From Clostridium aquiflavi (GTDB lineage Bacteria > Bacillota > Clostridia > Clostridiales > Clostridiaceae): a stretch of 64,000 bases of DNA. The position numbers were made by a program, and so were the translations under genes. The stretch covers positions 4,636-68,635 of the forward strand of contig NZ_JAVJAN010000019.1 of NCBI RefSeq assembly GCF_031344075.1, read 5' to 3'. Positions 37,784 through 46,589 of this stretch are shown piece by piece (the stretch's first letter is position 1; each line of letters starts with the position of its first letter). The notes beneath the pieces were generated by a model. It was not told the origin of the DNA and ran no database searches. It saw nothing but the letters and a program-made list of their open reading frames with translations.

Positions 37784-38533
37784 CTATTTTGTTTTAATAA
37801 TTTCTCTATATTTTTTAGGAGTAATTCCTTCATATTTTTTAAAAACTCTAATAAAATATCCACAATCTTCAAATCCCAAATCTAATGATATATTTAAAAT
37901 TGGCGTATTTGTATTTTCGAGCATTTCCTTTGCTTTTCCAACTTTCTTTTCATTAACGTAAACCGTGAAATTTACTCCCATTTCTCTTTTGAAGAGTTTA
38001 CTAAAATAACAAGTACTTAAATTACATAAATTAGCCATTTTTTCTAAAGTTATATTTTCATTTAAACTTTTTTCTATATATTCTATAGATGGATTAATAA
38101 TAGATTCACTTTCCGAAAAAATTATTGTATCTTTATTTATTTCTTCTTCGCAATCTTCGTTAATTTTTAAATTAACGAATAGCTCTTTCATTATTGCTGA
38201 AATTTCATCAGGTTTAAATGGCTTCAATATATAATCATTGACCCCTAAAACCAATGCTTTACGCATAAGTTCAAAATCATCATAAGCAGTAACCATTATT
38301 ATAATTTTATTAGGGTATTCTTCTTTTATTATTTGAGAAGCCTTTATTCCATCTATTCCAGGCATCTTTACATCCATTATTATTACATCTGGATTAAATT
38401 TTTTATTAAACTCAATAGCTTCCCTTCCATTACTAGCTTCTGCTATAACATTTGCGTATTCTGTATTACCAATAACCATTTTTAACGCTTGTCTTTCTAG
38501 TGCTTCATCATCTACTATCATTATTTTAAGCAT
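37784..38533 (-). CDS. AraC-type response regulator of the dha regulon
   Basis: I start at ATG 38533 (MLKIMIVDDE) behind TTAGGAG; this gives 249 residues. The receiver has D54 (VIIMDVKMPGIDGIKA) and the KP lysine (DYILKPFKPDE). The C-terminal 100 residues are a double HTH of AraC type (LEKMANLCNLSTCYFSKLFK; ISLDLGFEDCGYFIRVFKKY). It is paired with the kinase upstream (14-base gap) and faces the glycerol dehydratase operon, which it most likely activates. That role is inferred from position and from similar clostridial DhaS/DhaA systems. Confidence 0.92.
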   Translation of the reverse strand: MLKIMIVDDEALERQALKMVIGNTEYANVIAEASNGREAIEFNKKFNPDVIIMDVKMPGIDGIKASQIIKEEYPNKIIIMVTAYDDFELMRKALVLGVNDYILKPFKPDEISAIMKELFVNLKINEDCEEEINKDTIIFSESESIINPSIEYIEKSLNENITLEKMANLCNLSTCYFSKLFKREMGVNFTVYVNEKKVGKAKEMLENTNTPILNISLDLGFEDCGYFIRVFKKYEGITPKKYREIIKTK

Positions 38534-38547
38534 TATAAAACTCCTAA

Positions 38548-39774
38548 TCATACTTCTTTTGGTATAGTAATCTTTATTACTGTACCATTTCTTATCTTAC
38601 TATCTATATGTATCTCATAATCTTCACCATAGCAATAGCCCATTCTCTTATTTGCATTATTTATACCTATTTTATCTATGTTATTATCAAATTTAAAACT
38701 TAATTGTTCTCTTATTTCATTAAGTTTTTGTCTTGATATACCCGTTCCATTGTCTTCTATGTATATATTCAAATGAGCATTATTTTCTTCTGTATAAATT
38801 TTTATACAACCTCCACTTTCCTTAGTTTCTAATCCATGAACCACTGAATTTTCAACAAATACCTGAACAACCATAAATGGTATTTTAATATTTTTAAACT
38901 CTGATTTTATATTAATATCATAATTTAGCCTATCTACAAATCTAACTTTTTGAAGATTTAAATATGCTGTTATATAGTCTAACTCTTCTTCCAGAGTAAC
39001 TATCTTGTTAGCTTTTTTTAATGTATATCTTAGCATTTTAGATAAATCATAAATAACTTCTTGAGTTTTTGGAGCCTCTTCTATTATTGCAAGTGATGAA
39101 ATACTATTTAAAACATTAAATAAAAAATGAGGATTTATTTGAGATTGCAATGCTTTTAATTGACAAGACTTAAATTCTTTTTCAAGCTCTACTTTAGCTT
39201 TTTTTGCTTCTATAAATTTCATATTTTTTTCATTTAGCTCTTTTTGTGCCATTTTTAGCACAGCCTCTTCAACAATATAATTACTTATATGAAACATCAT
39301 TTGAGCAACTGATTGTATTTTACTAAAACTAACTCTTGGCAATTCTTTGTAAAGGTTTAAAACTTCTTCCCTATCAGTTTTACTTAAGTCATTAAAATCA
39401 TTTTTTATTGCCACTATTTCCTCTAAATCTATATCTTCATCATCTATCAGAACTTGCCCTGCCATAACCGAACCCAAATGTTGACCATTTATTATTATAG
39501 GTGTAGCAAAATCAACTAATCCTTTATGACATTTATATATGTATGGTTTTTCAATTCTAAGGGCCTCTAGTCCCCCTCTTGAATCACATCTCTCACATAA
39601 TTCAAAATAAGATTTGCTAGATCTCATAAATTTACAAAAGTCACTACATTTACTATGTTTTGTAGCTGGCTTACCTTTGTAATCCACAGTAATTATTGAC
39701 ATTTCTGTAGCTTCAGCTATATCATCTTGTATTTTTTGAAATACTTCTATGTCTAAAATATCATTTAAGTTCAA
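38548..39774 (-). CDS. PocR-domain sensor histidine kinase (LytS/YesM type)
   Basis: This 408-residue soluble kinase has an N-terminal PocR ligand domain (about residues 5-160) with a cysteine cluster (C43, C47, C60, C63, C82) that may bind metal. A coiled linker follows, then a His_kinase box (QINPHFLFNVLNSISSLA, near 205-222) and an ATPase domain (VENSVVHGL, DNGTGIS). PocR domains sense small diols such as propanediol or 1,3-propanediol-related compounds in known cases, so glycerol or a derivative is the likely signal. It has no membrane helices, so it senses inside the cell. Confidence 0.9.
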   Translation of the reverse strand: MNLNDILDIEVFQKIQDDIAEATEMSIITVDYKGKPATKHSKCSDFCKFMRSSKSYFELCERCDSRGGLEALRIEKPYIYKCHKGLVDFATPIIINGQHLGSVMAGQVLIDDEDIDLEEIVAIKNDFNDLSKTDREEVLNLYKELPRVSFSKIQSVAQMMFHISNYIVEEAVLKMAQKELNEKNMKFIEAKKAKVELEKEFKSCQLKALQSQINPHFLFNVLNSISSLAIIEEAPKTQEVIYDLSKMLRYTLKKANKIVTLEEELDYITAYLNLQKVRFVDRLNYDINIKSEFKNIKIPFMVVQVFVENSVVHGLETKESGGCIKIYTEENNAHLNIYIEDNGTGISRQKLNEIREQLSFKFDNNIDKIGINNANKRMGYCYGEDYEIHIDSKIRNGTVIKITIPKEV

Positions 39775-39944
39775 TAATTCCTTCAGTTGTCTCCCTTCCT
39801 TTCTACATTTTTGGTGTTTTAATAGCTAGTTTCTTATTTAATTGTTATTTTTTGTTTAATATCATTATATTGTTGTAAAAAAGATTTTTCAATACAATTT
39901 TTATCCCTGAGTGATTAAATTTTTTTAAAACTCTACTAAAAACA

Positions 39945-39986
39945 AAAAAAATATTACTGCAAAACAAAATTTCCAGTAATATTTTA
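39945..39986 (-). terminator. terminator downstream of the cas operon
   Basis: A 10-bp stem (AATATTACTG and its complement) is followed by TTTTTTTTG on the minus strand. It ends leftward transcription before the dha kinase gene. It may be the original terminator of the gene now at 57386-58024 if the Cas block is an insertion. Confidence 0.8.
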
Positions 39987-39995
39987 ATAACAAAT

Positions 39996-40118
39996 TTATA
40001 AAATTCTTATTTTCTTTTTATAGATTTTATACCATTTCCTAGCAAAGCCAGTTTCACGGGATGCGAGTCTTTTTGAATAATCACCTGGTAAAAATATAGT
40101 ATTTTTTAATGCTTTTTC
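39996..40118 (-). other. short open-frame remnant at the island edge
   Basis: Forty codons without a start read IFLPGDYSKRLASRETGF, then ARKWYKIYKKKIRIL and a stop. A second fragment near 57160-57235 also encodes IFLPGYYYIK, so both edges of the Cas block hold scraps of related sequence. I do not recognise the parent protein. Confidence 0.35.
40000..40034. repeat. left 35-bp direct repeat bounding the CRISPR-Cas block
   Basis: The sequence is identical over 35 bases and in the same orientation as 57379-57413. A second shared stretch (40077-40098 with 57206-57227, 21 of 22 identical) lies nearby. The layout resembles attachment sites. Confidence 0.75.
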
Positions 40119-40122
40119 TATC

Positions 40123-40413
40123 TTATATTATTAAATCTTCGCCTGTTGCATTTGAAGTTTCCCCTAGTATTTCTTCTCCAAAAACATTGTCATTCATTAA
40201 TTTTATTATACAAATAAAATCTTCACTTTTATCTATTACTGAGTTTATATCTTTTTTGAACCTTATTAATTTAGATGGAGACATTTCTCCTCTAAATACA
40301 GATTTTTGAAAATGTGATAGGTATTTTTTACATACTTTAAATACTTTATTTACACGTTTTTCATTTACATCATAAAAAACAAAAGCATAATTATAATTAC
40401 TAATTTTACTCAT
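40123..40413 (-). CDS. cas2: CRISPR-associated protein Cas2
   Basis: This 96-residue ferredoxin-fold protein begins YAFVFYDVNEKRVNKVFKVC and has a conserved FQKSVFRGEMS turn. It dimerises and bridges two Cas1 dimers in the spacer-integration complex. It is the last gene of the cas operon, 83 bases after cas1, with a GGAGG site. Confidence 0.93.
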   Translation of the reverse strand: MSKISNYNYAFVFYDVNEKRVNKVFKVCKKYLSHFQKSVFRGEMSPSKLIRFKKDINSVIDKSEDFICIIKLMNDNVFGEEILGETSNATGEDLII

Positions 40414-40496
40414 TAAAAATCCTCCATATAAAATAAATACATTTTGAGTTCTCTTATTACTGTTAAAAAGCCTAATTCATAACTACTCTATAAAAA

Positions 40497-41495
40497 TCAA
40501 AATCCTTCTTTCAATCTAAATGGTATAAACTCTTTTTCTTCCATTATATATTTTATAAGTTTATAACAATCAAGCTTCATCGCAGTTCTATAACTGACTC
40601 TTCTTTTTAATTTAGGATGATTAAAGACAGTTTCTAGCCTATCTTCAAATGCCGCAATAAATATCTTTTTACCTTCTTCATTTAATAAACAGTAATTTAC
40701 TTTCTTATCAAAATGCTTACTTACTTGCAATTTTTTATTATTAACTAAATCAAATATTGTCTTATATACTATTACGGGCTTAAAAACTTCGCTTATATCT
40801 AAACTCAAGGAAAACCTCCCCTCTGAGGGTTCATGCAAGTAACTTATTCTTTGATCTAAATGTGTTCTATAAATTGCCGAAATTGTTTTTGTATATAAAA
40901 GCGAATTTCCAAAAGAAATAAGTGCATTTATTGGATTATCAGGTGGTCTTTTTACTCTCTTATTAATAATAAAGTCCTCTGGTAAAAAATTTTTAAATTC
41001 ACTATAAAATCTTTGCCATACTTCCCCTTCAGCAGCCATAAGCTCTTTTATATTTTGTGAATTTTCTACTCTATTAAAAAACTCATCTTTAATCCAATCT
41101 ATAGTATTCTTTACTTCTTTTTTATTATGTTTATAGTAATGATATAAAACTTCACTTATATTAAGTCCTATACCTTTTACTATGGCTTTTGCAATAATTA
41201 ATCTAGATGTATTATATTTTTCAACTTGTTTTACTAGTAATCTTCCACTATTATATTGATCTTTAGGATAAAATGTTCCACTATAACCTTCAAAGTAATT
41301 AAAGAAATGAACCACCACATTATTCTTTGATAAGAAATCTAACAATTTTGTGTTTATACTTACCTCATTTAGACAGTAAATTTCTTTAGTATTTTCAATT
41401 GGGATATATACATTTTTTCCATTTCTTCTAAAACATAATGAGTTATCTTTTCTAGTCAATTCTCCCATCGATGATATATATCTTGTACTTCCCAT
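40497..41495 (-). CDS. cas1: CRISPR-associated integrase Cas1
   Basis: This 332-residue Cas1 has metal ligands E156 (MAAEGEVW), H221 (YLHEPSEGRFSL) and the nearby acidic D233/E236 (LDISEVFKP), so it should be catalytically competent. It inserts new spacers at the leader-proximal repeat. The ATG follows GGAGG, and the gene lies 56 bases after cas4. Confidence 0.95.
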   Translation of the reverse strand: MGSTRYISSMGELTRKDNSLCFRRNGKNVYIPIENTKEIYCLNEVSINTKLLDFLSKNNVVVHFFNYFEGYSGTFYPKDQYNSGRLLVKQVEKYNTSRLIIAKAIVKGIGLNISEVLYHYYKHNKKEVKNTIDWIKDEFFNRVENSQNIKELMAAEGEVWQRFYSEFKNFLPEDFIINKRVKRPPDNPINALISFGNSLLYTKTISAIYRTHLDQRISYLHEPSEGRFSLSLDISEVFKPVIVYKTIFDLVNNKKLQVSKHFDKKVNYCLLNEEGKKIFIAAFEDRLETVFNHPKLKRRVSYRTAMKLDCYKLIKYIMEEKEFIPFRLKEGF

Positions 41496-41551
41496 ATAAA
41501 TCCTCCGTCTACCCTAATTTATATTTTTAATATTTTAAGTAATAAAATTTA

Positions 41552-42046
41552 TTAAATATAGCAATATTCATAATATGCACATTTCTTGCAGGCTGGTTTG
41601 TTTAATACTTTAGGTATTTCATTTTCTGAAATTAATTTTTCAATTTCCATTACATATTTATCAAGTTGCTTTTCTAACTCTTCATTTAAATCAATATAGG
41701 CAATTTTTTTATCAGCTTTGTTTTTTTCTACACATTCCAATTTGCCTTTTCTTAATATTCCCTTGCTTTTCAACACTTTTAAATAATATAATAACTGCCA
41801 CTTACCAGCTTCCATATCTGCATCTGATTTTTTAACTTCTGTTAAATATTCAGATGTAAGTTTATCTAATTTGATATTATCAATTGTTATTTCTGTATTA
41901 TTAGAATTTGCTGCCTTTTCTTCATGAATTGCCTTTCCTATCTTAACAATCTCACTGTTATCTTCTAAATTAAGTCTATTTCCGTGTAGATAACACTGCC
42001 TTTTACAGTGGAAATAATAATTAATCAAAGTACCATTTACTCTCAA
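41552..42046 (-). CDS. cas4: CRISPR-associated exonuclease Cas4
   Basis: This 164-residue RecB-like nuclease has iron-sulfur cysteines at both ends (CKRQCYLHG near residues 14-18 and CKKCAYYEYC at the C-terminus), EVKKSDADME and the QLLYYL helix. Cas4 trims prespacers and selects the PAM and orientation during adaptation. The start is TTG 42046 behind AAAGGAG, 19 bases after the cas3 stop. Confidence 0.92.
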   Translation of the reverse strand: MRVNGTLINYYFHCKRQCYLHGNRLNLEDNSEIVKIGKAIHEEKAANSNNTEITIDNIKLDKLTSEYLTEVKKSDADMEAGKWQLLYYLKVLKSKGILRKGKLECVEKNKADKKIAYIDLNEELEKQLDKYVMEIEKLISENEIPKVLNKPACKKCAYYEYCYI

Positions 42047-42065
42047 ACTATAATATCTCCTTTCA

Positions 42066-44753
42066 TTAAATATCTAAAAATAATCCTACTTCATTTGCAA
42101 ATTTCTCTTTATTAAGCTTTTCACCTTGAAAATATTGTTCTCCATTTTCTATATAATAAAGTTCTCCAATTTTATCAGTATAAGACAAATCAACATTCTT
42201 TTTAATCTCATAAATAAAGTAATTCATTTTACTTTTTACTACAGATAACTTAAATTGCTTTTCTGAATAATCCATAGAATTGTTATTTAAAAGACTTTTA
42301 TATTCTTTCCAAACTTCTCTTCCATCAATTTCTATGATTTTATTATTTTCATTCTTTTTTATAGTTCTACCTAAATAAACAGACATGTTCCAATTATTCT
42401 CTTCTATAAGTTTCATTCTTCTTTCAACATCTATAAAATTAAGCTTCCCAACTACTTCTTTAAAGAAATTTTTTAAATTACTTTCATTAAAAGATTCATT
42501 GTACTTAACCTTTATCATATTAAGTACGGGTTCATAATACTTATTAAAATTCTTATTCACTAAAACTTTTCTCATTTCATCATTTAATAAACTTAAATCA
42601 GTATTAACTCTAACATCATTTTTATATATTAAATCCGTCTTATCTAAATTAAAAAAGTATACTTCTCCTTTTCTTTTGCATGATCTATTGATTCTCCCCA
42701 TAAATTGTTCATCACTATCTAACTTAGAAATGTCCTTATATCCTATATCCATATCAATATCTACTCCTGCTTCAATAACTTGGGTAGAAATTAATATTAT
42801 TCCTCTTTTTTTATCTTCTTCACTACTTATTAGATCTAAAATCCTTTTTCGCTCTATAGCATTATCATCACCTGTCATAAGCTCTATAATTAGATTTAAT
42901 TCGTCATTTTCTATATCTTCCTTAATATTATTATAGAAATCATATGCACTTTGCTTTTTTATAAACTCAATAAGTATCTTCTTTTTCCTTTTACTATTTT
43001 CTTTTACATGTTTATAAAGTACATCTAATGTATCATCTAAATCCATAAGTTCATAGCTTACTTTTACTCTATCTTTAAATAGTGAATTAGAAAAATACTT
43101 TTCTCTGTTCTTAATTAAATTTGCACTATCCAAATCATCTTTACCTAGCTTTATTTCTTCTGAATTAATATCTTTAACACTATCTTCAACATTAATTAAA
43201 GCATTAAGATTTGGTAAAGTTGCTGACATTATTATTAATTTTATATTCAAAACTTTAGCAAAATTATTTAAGAATGATATTATTTCACTCCAAATAATAT
43301 TCTTATAACTTTGAATTTCATCTAGAACTATTATAGAATTAGCTAATTGATGAAATCCAAATGCACTTTCTTTTGAAAAACCAAACATTGTATTAAATAA
43401 ACTTACATGAGTAGTTAAAATCATTGGATAATTTAAAAATTGTCTATTTAATAATGCTTTAGCATAATACTTATAATCTGTTTCCTCCTCTGCTAATCCT
43501 TTATCTTTTTTATCCATCTTTATAGGAAATATAGAATTTATAATAGCTATCTTATTTAGTATTTCTTTATCTTTCCCAAAAATTTTATTTAAAGTTTCTA
43601 AGTTTTGTTCCACCAATGTATTAAAAGGATATACATAAAATATCTTTTTAAGCTCCGTATTATCTTCTATTAGTTTAAAACTTAAATTCATAGATACATT
43701 GCTTTTACCACTACCTGTTGGTGCTTCTAAGAAGAATATGTTCTCATCCTTATTTTTAGATAATTCTCTTTCTGCATCTAAAAACATCTCATTTCTTAAT
43801 ATATTAATATCTTTTTCATTTTTCAAATCTTTATTTTCATTTGTATAATCATTAGATTCATATTTTCTTATACTCTTATATACTTCTGTATCTTTATATA
43901 CATGGTAAAATTCATCTATTTCTTCTAATTCACCAAAAGTCTTTATCTTAGTGCCACTCATAAATTCACTAGTAGAATAAAAGTCACAAGCTACAAGCAA
44001 CGAATATAATAATTTGCTATATGTATATAAAACAATTGTATTCTCTTCACTTGTTCTTTTAATATATTTCTTTGTATTGTCACATTGCTTTTTTATTTTA
44101 TTCTCTGATAAAACAAATTCTTTTGTATAAATTTTTCTATAATTATTTTCAAATATATTAATTACTTTGACTCCATCTCCACCATCATAAAACATATCTA
44201 AAAAACCTAAAAAATCATCTAAATTTCCATGATGCTTAGATATAATGTACGCATTTAAAAACAATATTGTTCTCACTTGCTTTTTTTCTGCTAATTCTAA
44301 ACTTAATACTTTATTAAGATAATAATCTATATATAATACAGCTGATATTATTGAATGCCTTGTACCAATTTGACTAAAACTTTCTACATCTTCTTTTAAA
44401 GGATTATCCATATTTTTAATTTGAAAGTATGGATTTATTTTACCAATATCATGAAATGCAATTGTATTTATTAAAAGCTCTCTAAAAACTTTTCTGCCAT
44501 CATCACTTAAGTCTTTAAAATATATATTTTCAAAATTTAAAAATATCTTGTCTAATTCTTTTGATTTAAATATTTTATTAAAATACTCTTTACACAGATT
44601 GGTATGTTCTTTTAGTGTTTCTTTTCTTATGAACTCTTTTTCATCTTGGTTAACTTCATTATTATTTTTGACTTCCTTTAAATGAGCATAGAAATCATAT
44701 TTACTACTTATTAAATTTTCTGTATTAATTACATTAATTTCATCAAAATACAA
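42066..44753 (-). CDS. cas3: CRISPR-associated helicase-nuclease Cas3 (HD fused)
   Basis: The start is TTG 44753 with AGGAGG seven bases upstream, giving 895 residues; the upstream GTG lacks a good site. The N-terminal HD nuclease has H24, H50, HD at 101-102 (FHDIGK), HH at 174-175 and D257. The SF2 helicase follows: Walker A 344-351 (APTGSGKS), DEIQ 478-481, SAT 510-512, and motif VI QFMGRINRS. It unwinds and degrades DNA marked by Cascade. It lies between cas5 and cas4, with an unusual hairpin arrangement over its ribosome site. Confidence 0.95.
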   Translation of the reverse strand: MYFDEINVINTENLISSKYDFYAHLKEVKNNNEVNQDEKEFIRKETLKEHTNLCKEYFNKIFKSKELDKIFLNFENIYFKDLSDDGRKVFRELLINTIAFHDIGKINPYFQIKNMDNPLKEDVESFSQIGTRHSIISAVLYIDYYLNKVLSLELAEKKQVRTILFLNAYIISKHHGNLDDFLGFLDMFYDGGDGVKVINIFENNYRKIYTKEFVLSENKIKKQCDNTKKYIKRTSEENTIVLYTYSKLLYSLLVACDFYSTSEFMSGTKIKTFGELEEIDEFYHVYKDTEVYKSIRKYESNDYTNENKDLKNEKDINILRNEMFLDAERELSKNKDENIFFLEAPTGSGKSNVSMNLSFKLIEDNTELKKIFYVYPFNTLVEQNLETLNKIFGKDKEILNKIAIINSIFPIKMDKKDKGLAEEETDYKYYAKALLNRQFLNYPMILTTHVSLFNTMFGFSKESAFGFHQLANSIIVLDEIQSYKNIIWSEIISFLNNFAKVLNIKLIIMSATLPNLNALINVEDSVKDINSEEIKLGKDDLDSANLIKNREKYFSNSLFKDRVKVSYELMDLDDTLDVLYKHVKENSKRKKKILIEFIKKQSAYDFYNNIKEDIENDELNLIIELMTGDDNAIERKRILDLISSEEDKKRGIILISTQVIEAGVDIDMDIGYKDISKLDSDEQFMGRINRSCKRKGEVYFFNLDKTDLIYKNDVRVNTDLSLLNDEMRKVLVNKNFNKYYEPVLNMIKVKYNESFNESNLKNFFKEVVGKLNFIDVERRMKLIEENNWNMSVYLGRTIKKNENNKIIEIDGREVWKEYKSLLNNNSMDYSEKQFKLSVVKSKMNYFIYEIKKNVDLSYTDKIGELYYIENGEQYFQGEKLNKEKFANEVGLFLDI

Positions 44754-44760
44754 ATTAAAT

Positions 44761-44792
44761 CCTCCTAAATTTAAAGGAGGGTTCCCCCTCCT
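44761..44792 (-). promoter_or_regulatory. SD / anti-SD / SD hairpin element before cas3
   Basis: In the mRNA sense, AGGAGGG (44792-44786), GGAA loop, CCCTCCT (44781-44775), an 8-base spacer, then the cas3 ribosome site AGGAGG (44766-44761). The middle segment can pair either with the first (7 bp, GGAA tetraloop) or with the ribosome site (6 bp). This is the shape of a translational switch or an mRNA-stabilising hairpin. Confidence 0.6.
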
Positions 44793-44855
44793 GAAGTTCA
44801 CATCCTAATAGATTTGTCCTATTAATATTAATAAATTTCTACTAGTCTTATTTAA

Positions 44856-45644
44856 TTAATAAAATACAATATTATTATTTTTAATCTTATATACACTACA
44901 TTTGCTATCACTGCATACTTTCATATTTGTATATAAAAAGCTTTTTAACTCATACATATTAGTATCTTCATTTAGGACAATAGGTAATTTTTCTTCATAC
45001 TTAAAAGTTTCTTCATAAATATCATCTTCATACTCATCTTCTTCATCCAAAACTACTTTAAAAGATTCTTTAGTAAAAAGACAATTAATTTTATTAACAT
45101 TACTTCCATCTAATATAGACTCTGTATCCAGCAATTCTACATTAGATATGTCAGCATAATGATCATTTTTACCTAGGTATGGTGAATATACAGCTTTATG
45201 ATTAATTAAATTATCTGCAATTTTTTGACTTTCTTCATTTTCAATTAAAACATATATATCCCAAGAAGGATTTTCAAGCCATTGTTCCTTAACTATTAAA
45301 TTGCCTCCTTGTTCTTTTGATGCATATCCAACAGAATTATTAAAGCACTGCACTTTCTTAGGTATAAATCCCTTTTCATTACTAGGTGCTATAGATACCT
45401 TTAGATCTTTTAGTTTTTCATAAAACTCTGGAAATTTAATTTTAACTTCATCTTTTTTCTTTTTTTCGCTTAATTCTTCCTTAAGCTTCATTTGATTATA
45501 TCCACCATATCCAAGCACGGAGCCAAATAACCCTAATAAAGCTACTTTATGAATATTTCCATAAGTAAAATAAAGATAAGTATTTACATCTGGTTTCTTA
45601 AAAAATGCTGTTTTTCCGCTCAATTTAAACTTTAAAACCTTCAT
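44856..45644 (-). CDS. cas5: Cascade subunit Cas5 (type I-B)
   Basis: This 262-residue Cas5 begins KVLKFKLSGKTAFFKKPDVN and continues with TYGNIHKVALLGLFGSVLGYGGY, the family's N-terminal RAMP fold with its glycine-rich stretch. Cas5 holds the 5' handle of the crRNA at the foot of Cascade. It starts 3 bases after cas7. An acidic stretch (DEEDEYEDDIYEE) lies near residue 205. Confidence 0.92.
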   Translation of the reverse strand: MKVLKFKLSGKTAFFKKPDVNTYLYFTYGNIHKVALLGLFGSVLGYGGYNQMKLKEELSEKKKKDEVKIKFPEFYEKLKDLKVSIAPSNEKGFIPKKVQCFNNSVGYASKEQGGNLIVKEQWLENPSWDIYVLIENEESQKIADNLINHKAVYSPYLGKNDHYADISNVELLDTESILDGSNVNKINCLFTKESFKVVLDEEDEYEDDIYEETFKYEEKLPIVLNEDTNMYELKSFLYTNMKVCSDSKCSVYKIKNNNIVFY

Positions 45645-45647
45645 ATT

Positions 45648-46589
45648 TTACACCTCTTCTTGTGTAAATATATTATAAACTTTAGCTCCTTTTATTTCAG
45701 ATTCAAGGATAGTTGTATATGGATTATAATAAATTTCAATATTCTTAACTTTATCAGAAACAGAATTAATTAAATCTGAACACTCTAGCTTTATAATGTT
45801 TTTACCTTTATCTTTATTAAAGATCACAAACTCTGATAAATTAGGAAGATATAAATCTTCTTCAGTTTCTATAAGTAAAGCAAATTCATTTTCACATCCT
45901 ACCTTTGAATTAGTTGCAAATGATGTTGCACTTACTAAAGAAGCTTTCTTAAATTTATCATAATCTTCTTCAGTGTAACCATCAGTTACACCAAGTTCTA
46001 CAAATTCCTTATATGCAAGTGGATTTATTGTAAATGGATAAAAATAGTGTGCTTCATTACTTACAATCTTAGTTCCAAGAGTTGAATTTTTAGCTTCATC
46101 AGAATCACTACTATCTTTTGAACCATCTCTAAAAGGCGAAAGTATTTGTTGTTCTTCTGGATTTGTATCTTCATATTTATTAAATCCTTGACCGATTTGA
46201 ACAGCTCCAGTTATAGATATGTTATTACCTTCTTCTGCAAAAGTTGCTCCAAAATTCTTAACATCAATTGCACTAAATAAATTCACCAAAACATCTTTGG
46301 TATTTTTGCATTTCTTTAAGTCTTCAACATTAAAAATTTGCTCATATCTTTCTTTTAAGGCTCTTGGGACTAATTGAACTTCACCTTTTTTTTCTGAAAA
46401 TCTCATAGATTTAATATATAAAACTTTTTCTCCATTATTATCCCACATTTTTTTCATTGGATATTTTAAAGCTTTATCGCTTCCAAATGTATCCCCGTTT
46501 GAAGTTGTCTTTGGGTATCCAGTAAAATCTGCATTCCAATTTGCCATAACAGATGAAATTCCAATTACTCCATAAACTCTCTTATTCAT
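45648..46589 (-). CDS. cas7: Cascade backbone subunit Cas7 (type I-B)
   Basis: This 313-residue Cas7 begins RVYGVIGISSVMANWNADFT, with DKALKYPMKKMW and KNFGATFAEEGNNISITGAVQIGQGF, typical of clostridial I-B Cas7. Several copies coat the crRNA spacer. Its ATG immediately follows the cas8b stop, and the AAGGAGG site lies inside the end of cas8b, so translation is coupled. Confidence 0.93.
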   Translation of the reverse strand: MNKRVYGVIGISSVMANWNADFTGYPKTTSNGDTFGSDKALKYPMKKMWDNNGEKVLYIKSMRFSEKKGEVQLVPRALKERYEQIFNVEDLKKCKNTKDVLVNLFSAIDVKNFGATFAEEGNNISITGAVQIGQGFNKYEDTNPEEQQILSPFRDGSKDSSDSDEAKNSTLGTKIVSNEAHYFYPFTINPLAYKEFVELGVTDGYTEEDYDKFKKASLVSATSFATNSKVGCENEFALLIETEEDLYLPNLSEFVIFNKDKGKNIIKLECSDLINSVSDKVKNIEIYYNPYTTILESEIKGAKVYNIFTQEEV

